A stretch of 9,187 nt of DNA from JANMDR01 sp043760555. Its GTDB lineage: Bacteria; Pseudomonadota; Gammaproteobacteria; Burkholderiales; Usitatibacteraceae. A model generated the notes under the pieces. That model did no database searches and was not told where the DNA came from. It was given only the letters and a program-made list of their open reading frames with translations. The translations under genes were made by a program, and so were the position numbers. Location of the stretch: positions 1-9,187 of the forward strand of contig JAYUOW010000269.1 of the NCBI GenBank assembly GCA_043760555.1, given 5' to 3'. Of this stretch, positions 1 through 5,028 are shown piece after piece. Within the stretch, counting starts at the first letter, position 1, and each line of letters begins with the position of its first letter.

Positions 1-488
1 TCAATTTCAGCACGCACATTACGGTTTTGGTGAGCAGTGCCTTTCACGGTGTTTCTCGGCCCGCTCGCGGCCGCAGGCGCGTTACGCGCGCCAAATTCTC
101 CAGCGGGTGGATTAGCGCTCTCGCGTAGCGCGGCGGGCACACCAATTTGGCTGGATAAGTCGATAAATCCCGCATACACAGTGCGCCCCGGCAGCGACCA
201 CACGCGGGCACCCGCAGGAATCGCGGTATTTTCCCCATAGCTAACCACTTTACCGTCGCGAAACACGATGCTGCCGCGTGCAATGGATTGTGTGGGCGAA
301 ATCACCAGTCGCACGTCGGTAATAGCGTGCCAGCGAGCGCTGTTATTGCGCAAACCTTCTTGGCGATCTGCACTTTGGGTTTGCGCCATTGCGGCACTGC
401 TGGCCGTGACGGTAAGCAAACTGCTAAGAATGGCGCAAATTGGGCGGCGTTGCGCCCGCGCTGGGGTTAAATGTGGTCGTAGCGGCAT
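1..488 (-). CDS. Exported amidohydrolase-family protein, 5' part only (runs off the left edge)
   Basis: The frame is open from ATG at 486-488 (complement) to the left edge, giving 162 visible codons. A TAA lies directly upstream in frame (489-491), so this is the first possible ATG; an AAGAGAG-like purine stretch precedes it. Residues 1-35 form a signal peptide: an Arg-rich start, a hydrophobic core around CAILSSLLTVTASSAA, and cleavage after AMA. Residues 55-110 match the N-terminal beta-sandwich of metal-dependent amidohydrolases (imidazolonepropionase-like group): DVRLV, then GSIVFRDGKVVSYGE, IPAGARV, and GRTVYAGFID ending at D110. In this superfamily GFID is normally followed by HxH, which binds the catalytic metal. 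Here it is followed by LSSQIG (S112, Q114 at the His positions), so the first metal site looks lost. I know of similar exported, HxH-less amidohydrolases that sit next to an intact partner, but the neighbour is outside the window. Substrate unknown. The family call is firm; activity is doubtful. Confidence 0.85.
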   Translation of the reverse strand, partial: MPLRPHLTPARAQRRPICAILSSLLTVTASSAAMAQTQSADRQEGLRNNSARWHAITDVRLVISPTQSIARGSIVFRDGKVVSYGENTAIPAGARVWSLPGRTVYAGFIDLSSQIGVPAALRESANPPAGEFGARNAPAAASGPRNTVKGTAHQNRNVRAEI

Positions 489-643
489 TTAAGCTCTCTT
501 TTTTGGACGGTGGATTATTTATTTGCGCGAGGCGCTTGGGTGCGGCGCTAGCTTTGCTAAATTTGTGCAACGGGAAGTGTAGTCCAATTTACGCTTCGTT
601 CATTTCTGGTACGTGCTGATTGCCCAAATTATTGGCGCAGCAC

Positions 644-659
644 TGTCGACTAACCGACA
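644..659. promoter_or_regulatory. Inverted repeat TGTCG-N6-CGACA, possible activator-binding site 1
   Basis: The two 5-bp arms (644-648 and 655-659) are perfect complements separated by six bases. The centre lies about 160 bp upstream of the start point expected for the sigma-54 promoter at 787-803. That is the usual distance for binding sites of sigma-54 enhancer-binding activators. The activator is not known; the role is inferred from position and symmetry. Confidence 0.4.
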
Positions 660-683
660 CCCCTTGTTGTGATGCCGCACAAG

Positions 684-699
684 TGTCGCAGCGTCAACA
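684..699. promoter_or_regulatory. Inverted repeat TGTCG-N6-CAACA, possible activator-binding site 2
   Basis: This has the same layout as the palindrome at 644-659, with one mismatch in the right arm; with one more base on each side, GTGTCG and CAACAC pair at five of six positions. It begins exactly 40 bp after the first copy, close to four helical turns, so both would face the same side of the DNA. The centre is about 120 bp upstream of the expected sigma-54 start point. Confidence 0.35.
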
Positions 700-772
700 C
701 CTTCTAGGCGACAGGTGCCTGCCGCCTGTGTGCGTTATTGCATCTATTGTCGGAAAAATGACGTGGTTACAG

Positions 773-788
773 TGTGATGCCGTTCACT
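773..788. promoter_or_regulatory. CRP/FNR-like palindrome TGTGA-N6-TCACT
   Basis: Nine of the ten arm positions match the CRP-type consensus TGTGA-N6-TCACA. It touches the -24 element of the sigma-54 promoter, so a bound CRP-family protein would be expected to interfere with that promoter. Its first ten bases (TGTGATGCCG) also occur at 668-677 without the second arm, so the half-site could be a simple repeat rather than an operator. Confidence 0.25.
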
Positions 789-803
789 GGCATGAGTATT
801 GCT
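787..803 (+). promoter_or_regulatory. Sigma-54 (RpoN) -24/-12 promoter
   Basis: The sequence CTGGCATGAGTATTGCT matches the sigma-54 consensus YTGGCACG-N4-TTGCW at every fixed position except one (T for C at 793). The GG (789-790) and GC (801-802) have the required ten bases between them. A start point is expected near 814, pointing towards the operon that begins at 1479. The palindromes at 644-659 and 684-699 lie where an enhancer-binding activator would sit. The distance to the first large gene is about 665 bp, so the promoter may serve the operon through a long leader, or a short transcript of its own. Confidence 0.55.
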
Positions 804-938
804 GTGATGCAGCGATAAGCTGATTATTGTAGTTCTGTGTCCGTTCGCGCGTGAATTTTTTGTGTTAAAAATTGACGTTTATGTGCGCCGGTGTGGGCTT
901 TTTGGACGGGTATTTTTAATGGGTTTAGGTGGTTGAAA

Positions 939-1019
939 ATGGCGCAAATGCATAAAGAGGACGTCAGAATTTTCCAGAACAGCCAGACATATTTTTCAGA
1001 AAAACGAGTCTATTTTTGA
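939..1019 (+). CDS. Possible 26-residue small protein in the leader
   Basis: ATG at 939 opens 26 codons ending in TGA at 1017-1019. The peptide begins MAQMHKEDVRIF, ends EKRVYF, and is charged and aromatic with no membrane segment. The ATG is preceded by AGGTGG at 927-932, one mismatch from an ideal Shine-Dalgarno sequence, with six bases between. It lies about 125 bp after the expected sigma-54 start point. Other ATGs in this region open frames of 8-24 codons without such a site. An ORF this short can occur by chance, and I recognise no family; it could be a leader peptide or nothing. Confidence 0.2.
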   Translation: MAQMHKEDVRIFQNSQTYFSEKRVYF

Positions 1020-1448
1020 GGTGATTTGACTATAAACGACGTTTTTTTAGAGTTATAGTATTGGTTGAACTATGGGCGCTAAAGGCTTGGTTTCATAGAT
1101 GTATCTTTCTAAAAGAAACAAAGTTTTACGGTGATAATTTGCTTTATATAAGCCGCGTAAGTCATTGATTTAAAAAGTTAAAATAGTGCCATGGTAGCGC
1201 TTTTTCGATTGTTCACACCTAGGTACGATCCGGAAAGCGGTTTTGGGCACTTTATCAGGTTATAGTGAGCGCATGCTTCAGTAGCAAACGACCGCAAAAA
1301 AATGATTTGGTTTCAATCCGGAGCAAGGCGTTTTTGAAGGACTCACCAGCGTTTCGACTTAGAAACTCCCACTCAAGATTATTTCAAACCGTATTTAGAA
1401 AAGGTGCTGTATCCATTTAGAGCTGCAACGATTGTGATTATCAATTGA

Positions 1449-1466
1449 CTGTCGCCAACACGACAG
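1449..1466. promoter_or_regulatory. Perfect inverted repeat CTGTCG-N6-CGACAG before the operon
   Basis: Six-base arms (1449-1454, 1461-1466) flank CCAACA. The repeat ends 12 bases before the ATG at 1479. It is the same motif as at 644-659 and 684-699. In RNA it would form a six-pair hairpin just upstream of the weak ribosome-binding region. In DNA it could be an operator. It is not a terminator, because no T-run follows. Confidence 0.35.
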
Positions 1467-1478
1467 AATAAGAAAGCA

Positions 1479-2093
1479 ATGAAAAAATCGCAACTACAAT
1501 ATATTTCTGGGGCACTAAGGCTTCTACCACCAATGCTACTTTGCATCGGTGGGTTTTGTGTTTTTGCCATCACTAACGTAGTCAACGCGCAGAAGCCGGC
1601 ATTAGGCGCATCTACCGCTGCCATTGAGCCGATCAAAGCATCGCTCGCACGCAATAAAATCGTGATCAAAGCAGGCGTTGAAACGAAAGAAAATGCTGAC
1701 ACCGTAAAGCCCGGCGATGTGATTGAAGAAACCGTCACCTACAGCAACGTGTCAGATAAACCAATTTCAAAATTTATGGCTCAGTTGCCGGTGCCATCTA
1801 ACACCGAGCTCATTGTTAATTCGCTCAAGCCGAGTGCGGCGTCCGCCAGCCTTGACGGTGCGGAGTACGCCGCGATCCCGTTGAAGCGTGCTGCCAAAAA
1901 TGCCAACGCTGCATTGGTTGCGGTGCCGCTCAATGAATACCGCTATCTGCGCTGGACGCAAAACGAAATTAACCCCGGAAAAAGCTTGACCGTATCGGCG
2001 CGCTTTAAGGTGCTAAGTAACGACTTAAACATTCAACCTGCAAGAAATGACCTCACCTCGATTTCACCGTCGTCGTTGGGCGCAAATAAATAG
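1479..2093 (+). CDS. Small exported protein with one DUF11-like domain (204 aa)
   Basis: First gene of the operon. ATG 1479 is preceded only by a weak purine stretch (AAGAAAG), but it gives a full signal peptide: KK and R14, a hydrophobic stretch at residues 15-35, and probable cleavage after VNA (37). The mature part has one beta-sandwich unit at about residues 60-180. It contains VKPGDVIEETVTYSNVSDKP, then LPVPSNTEL, a SLDG segment, VPLNEYRYLRW at 149-159, and NPGKSLTVSARFKVL. This pattern (conditions on a 'GD-Y-N' strand, a 'P-G-T' turn, and an RW-PG-S-V end) is the one I associate with DUF11/conserved-repeat proteins of proteobacteria. There is no second anchor, lipobox or catalytic motif. 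It is followed after 6 bp by the 972-residue repeat protein, so a partner or assembly role for the surface structure is likely. That role is inferred; exact function is unknown. Confidence 0.85.
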   Translation: MKKSQLQYISGALRLLPPMLLCIGGFCVFAITNVVNAQKPALGASTAAIEPIKASLARNKIVIKAGVETKENADTVKPGDVIEETVTYSNVSDKPISKFMAQLPVPSNTELIVNSLKPSAASASLDGAEYAAIPLKRAAKNANAALVAVPLNEYRYLRWTQNEINPGKSLTVSARFKVLSNDLNIQPARNDLTSISPSSLGANK

Positions 2094-2095
2094 GA
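2092..2095 (+). promoter_or_regulatory. Ribosome-binding site overlapping the previous stop codon
   Basis: AGGA shares its first two bases with the TAG stop of the upstream gene. Spacing is four bases to the ATG at 2100 and seven to the ATG at 2103. The second gives the more usual distance, so the true start may be the second Met. Confidence 0.5.
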
Positions 2096-2099
2096 CAGC

Positions 2100-5018
2100 A
2101 TGATGCATTGGGATACTGCTATCACAAAAATCTTCGCCTTCTGGGCGCTCATGTTGGCGCTACTATGCGTCGGCATCAGCGGCGGCATCGCGCACGCTGC
2201 ACCAGCGCCCGCAGGTACAAACATCGCTAACACCGCATCCGCCACTTACGTTGATGGTAACGGCGTGCCGCGCACCGCTACATCAAACACGGTGATTACC
2301 GTTGTGCAGCAAGTAAAGAGCTTCACGCTAACAAATAGTCAAGGCAAAATTGCCGCCGCCGGCCAACAAGTTTGCTACCCTCACACTATTACTAACACTG
2401 GTAATGGCGCTGATACCTACACACTGGTACCAGCAGTGAACACCCCAATTGGCTTCCCCCCCCAGTTTGTACACCAAGCTGTCATCGCCTACTATTTTGA
2501 CAACGGCAATGGTCAGCCTACTGGTGCCGCAATCACCACCACCACGCCACTTAACGCAGGCGCACAATTTCAATTTGTGCTGTGTGCTACCGTACCGCTT
2601 TTTGCTGACAATGGCGACATCGGCATCATTACGACGCGCGTGAGCGATACATCTCCTGCATCCATCGCAGCCCCAACGACCAACACCGACACCACAACGG
2701 TTAGCTCGTCTGCGGTCACGGTGGTTAAATCACTTTCAAGCACCGCGCCGCCAAACGTGTTGACGCCCGTACCAAGCGGCCCAAGCCCGAATGGTAACGG
2801 CCAAGTGGGCGCGGTTGCATCGCAGCTATTTATCGTACTTAGTTACAGGAACGGTGGCGCATCGGCAGCAACAAATTTAGCGCTGTCTGACAGCTTGCCA
2901 GCGGGCATGCTGTACGTACCGAATTCAGGCCGCTGGTCTGGTTCTGGGTTGACGGCGATGGGCGATGGCGGACCTGACCCTGCGGGCATCGTATATTCAG
3001 CGCCAACTTCATTGGCTGGCGGCACGGTTAGCGCCACGATTGCAAATGTGCCCGCGTTCGGTACTGCGGGCGCTTCTGGCTACGTATATTTTGAAATCGC
3101 CATCCCGCCATTGCGCTTGCCGACCGATTTAACCAATGTGGCCGAAACGACCAATACGGCGCGATTTACGACTACACAAAACCCAACGCCTACACCAACT
3201 AATCCAGTCACTTATGTGGTGTCGCCACAGCGCGGCGTGGTTGCTAACAATACGAGCGCATCGAATGCTAACGGCCCGCCAAACAACACCGTGAACCCAA
3301 TAGGCTCACCTTCGGGCGGTGCACCACTTACTGCATCCGGCGCGGGTCAAACTATTTATTTTGAAGACTATATTTGGAACACTGGTAATTCCCCAGATAC
3401 CTTCGACATTACCTTGCCATCTAACACCTTCCCGCCTGGAACGGTATTCACGCTGCTTCGCGCGGATGGTTCTACGCCACTTACAACCAGTGATGCTAAC
3501 TCCATACCCGACACCGGCGTGATTCCTGCTGGCGGATCTGTCAAAGTAATTATCCGTGCCACTTTGCCAATTAACGCGGCCACGGTGGCCCCAACTGGCA
3601 ACGTCGCCAATGGAGGTCCAGGCTATCAAGTGACGCTATTGGCAACATCGTCATCTACGCCAACGCTGAGTGATCCAGTCAATAACTTTTTGCCTAACAT
3701 CAATTTGCGTACAGTCGATTTAACCGCGACTACACCGCGCAGCGATTCCACACCTGCGGGTGGTGCCAATGCGGGCAATGCCGCCACGACTGGTTTTGGG
3801 CCAAACAATAACTTGCCGGTAGTTAACACCAACGCCATACCGCTGCCCACAGCGCGCACCAATGTTATCGTCGCCCCGGTGTATGTTAATAACACCAGCA
3901 CCGTGGCGGATACTTTCTCGCTTTCAGCACCAACCTTGCCACCGGGCTGGACAGCAGAATTTAGATTACCTAATGCATCCGGTGCCTGTGCGGAGCCGCC
4001 AGTTTTAGGTGCAATCACTAATGCGACGGGGTCAATCCCTCCAAACTCCAACACGATAATGTGTTTGGTTGTGAGCGTGCCGCCAACTACATCTGGTCAG
4101 GCGGCACCCGGTTTGTATCCCGTGCCGATCACAGTCACATCTACTACCACGCCGGGCTTGTCAGATACCTTGATTCAGCAAGTTACGTTGGCAACAGTGC
4201 GCAACGTGACCCTAACACCGCCAAATGCGCAAAGCACCGTCCCCGGTGGCATTGTTACCTACAGCCATGTGCTGACTAATTTGGGCAATGTGGACGAGCC
4301 AATTACCTTTAACGGTGCGCTCAACATCAATAATTTGCCCGGCTGGATTTCTACCGTGTACTTAGATGACGGCGACGGCGTAATTGAAATTGGCGGTGAT
4401 GATATTGTAATTACCCCAAGCGCAACCGCTTTATTTACGCTGCCAAAAGGCACGCTAAACCTTGGAAACACCCGTAATATCTGGGTTCGCGTCACGGCAC
4501 CTACTACGCCAGTAACAGATCCGCCCCCCCCACCGAATATCACCACTACCACCGCGACCTACTTTGGCGGGCCGTTGGTCACGACTGATACCACTACCCT
4601 AACTGAAGGTGTATCGCTACGTAAATATCAACAGCTAGTGAGTTGTTCCGCCACACCTTCGGTAGCGTTCTCAAGCACCACAACGCCGAATGTTCCCGAT
4701 GCACCGTGGACCACTGCGGCAGTCGGTGCAATTACCGATCCAGCTTCTGCGCCCGGGCAATGTATTGCGTATTTAGTAGTCGCAAGCAATATTTCAGGTG
4801 CTGCGTTAACGGGGGTGCAAATTTCCGATACGGTACCAGTCGGCGGCCCTGCCACAGTGCAAACTAGTTGTGGTGCTGCAACTGCCACAGCTCCCGGATC
4901 TCCCCCAGCAGGCGCAGTCGGAGCCAACGCAGTCGGCACGATTACCACCATTGCCCCCACGCTGCCCATTGGTGCAAGGTTCCATTTGCGCTTTTGTGTT
5001 CAGATAAATAAAGCGTAG
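2100..5018 (+). CDS. Exported multi-repeat DUF11-type surface protein (972 aa)
   Basis: Second operon gene; two adjacent ATGs (2100, 2103). Signal peptide 1-33, cleaved after AHA. Next comes NTASATY (44-50) and a SNTV segment, an N-terminal motif shared with the next gene. Repeat units follow: about 75-170 with CYPHTITNTGN (C92, C162 could pair); a DUF11 unit about 205-345 with LPAGMLYVP and SGRW (276-279); a unit about 405-500 with WNTGNSPDTFDI; one about 540-695 with VNNTSTVADTFSL; one about 700-845 with YSHVLTNLGN and RVTAPTT (797-803); and a last DUF11-like unit with four Cys about 847-972. The protein is rich in Thr, Asn, Pro, Ala and Gly and ends in beta-sandwich sequence. No LPXTG, OmpA, autotransporter barrel or PEP-CTERM tail is seen. 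It is probably a secreted or surface-associated structural protein or adhesin. Two C8 tracts lie in the coding sequence. Gene call firm; role inferred. Confidence 0.9.
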   Translation: MMHWDTAITKIFAFWALMLALLCVGISGGIAHAAPAPAGTNIANTASATYVDGNGVPRTATSNTVITVVQQVKSFTLTNSQGKIAAAGQQVCYPHTITNTGNGADTYTLVPAVNTPIGFPPQFVHQAVIAYYFDNGNGQPTGAAITTTTPLNAGAQFQFVLCATVPLFADNGDIGIITTRVSDTSPASIAAPTTNTDTTTVSSSAVTVVKSLSSTAPPNVLTPVPSGPSPNGNGQVGAVASQLFIVLSYRNGGASAATNLALSDSLPAGMLYVPNSGRWSGSGLTAMGDGGPDPAGIVYSAPTSLAGGTVSATIANVPAFGTAGASGYVYFEIAIPPLRLPTDLTNVAETTNTARFTTTQNPTPTPTNPVTYVVSPQRGVVANNTSASNANGPPNNTVNPIGSPSGGAPLTASGAGQTIYFEDYIWNTGNSPDTFDITLPSNTFPPGTVFTLLRADGSTPLTTSDANSIPDTGVIPAGGSVKVIIRATLPINAATVAPTGNVANGGPGYQVTLLATSSSTPTLSDPVNNFLPNINLRTVDLTATTPRSDSTPAGGANAGNAATTGFGPNNNLPVVNTNAIPLPTARTNVIVAPVYVNNTSTVADTFSLSAPTLPPGWTAEFRLPNASGACAEPPVLGAITNATGSIPPNSNTIMCLVVSVPPTTSGQAAPGLYPVPITVTSTTTPGLSDTLIQQVTLATVRNVTLTPPNAQSTVPGGIVTYSHVLTNLGNVDEPITFNGALNINNLPGWISTVYLDDGDGVIEIGGDDIVITPSATALFTLPKGTLNLGNTRNIWVRVTAPTTPVTDPPPPPNITTTTATYFGGPLVTTDTTTLTEGVSLRKYQQLVSCSATPSVAFSSTTTPNVPDAPWTTAAVGAITDPASAPGQCIAYLVVASNISGAALTGVQISDTVPVGGPATVQTSCGAATATAPGSPPAGAVGANAVGTITTIAPTLPIGARFHLRFCVQINKA
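2456..2463 (+). repeat. C8 homopolymer in the 5' part of the 972-aa gene
   Basis: Eight cytosines encode part of GFPPQF at residues 118-123. Loss of one C would shift the frame to a stop at 2641-2643; gain of one C would stop at 2498-2500. Either leaves only the signal peptide and the first repeat unit, so this is a candidate slippage (phase-variation) site. Confidence 0.5.
4524..4531 (+). repeat. C8 homopolymer in the 3' part of the 972-aa gene
   Basis: Eight cytosines encode part of the DPPPPPN run (residues 807-813). Loss of one C would lead to a stop at 4600-4602; gain of one would stop at 4586-4588. Both remove the last, cysteine-rich DUF11-like unit while leaving the rest of the protein. 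Confidence 0.5.
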
Positions 5019-5022
5019 GGAG
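5018..5022 (+). promoter_or_regulatory. Ribosome-binding site overlapping the previous stop codon
   Basis: GGGAG begins on the last base of the TAG stop of the 972-aa gene, with six bases before ATG 5029. The overlap ties translation of the third gene to the second and fixes the start choice. Confidence 0.65.
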
Positions 5023-5028
5023 ACGAAC

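Larger units (their letters stand above)
489..1478. other. Divergent intergenic region, about 990 bp, no convincing long gene
   Basis: This stretch separates the minus-strand amidohydrolase from the plus-strand three-gene operon, so it should hold promoters for both. It becomes AT-rich after about 820. The left half (640-810) is dense in short repeats: TGTCG/CGACA palindromes, three copies of TGTGATGC (668, 773, 803), and a small ACAGG/CCTGT hairpin at 711-729. The sigma-54 promoter lies at 787-803. The right half (820-1478) has poly-T and poly-A runs (1042-1048, 1296-1302), only very short ORFs, and a perfect inverted repeat just before the first operon gene. No rho-independent terminator with a GC-rich stem and adjoining T-run was found, and none is expected between divergent genes. 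Confidence 0.7.

Noticed and set aside
711..729. ACAGG/CCTGT hairpin as a terminator
   Set aside because: The stem is short and no T-run follows.
620..823. A 67-codon plus-strand ORF in the intergenic region
   Set aside because: It starts with TTG, has no clear ribosome-binding site, gives a Cys/His-rich sequence without family features, and overlaps the palindromes and the sigma-54 promoter.
1042..1048. T7 run as a rho-independent terminator
   Set aside because: Only weak A/T-rich pairing (AAAAACG at 1000-1006 with CGTTTTT at 1040-1046) is possible, with a long loop and no GC-rich stem directly before the run.
1158..1170. Perfect match to the IHF consensus (TAA-N4-TTGATT)
   Set aside because: It lies about 345 bp downstream of the sigma-54 start point, not between activator sites and promoter, so it cannot serve the usual DNA-bending role there. 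The consensus is short enough to occur by chance.
1191..1265. A 24-codon ORF starting at ATG 1191
   Set aside because: No Shine-Dalgarno sequence and nothing recognisable in the peptide.
1445..1473. TTGACT as a -35 element for the operon
   Set aside because: At normal spacing the -10 would be ATAAGA or AATAAG, and transcription would start at or after the ATG at 1479.
1533..1548. Lipobox in the 204-aa protein (MLLC at residues 19-22)
   Set aside because: The residue before Cys is Leu, not Gly, Ala or Ser, and the hydrophobic segment continues after the Cys to a normal signal-peptidase site.
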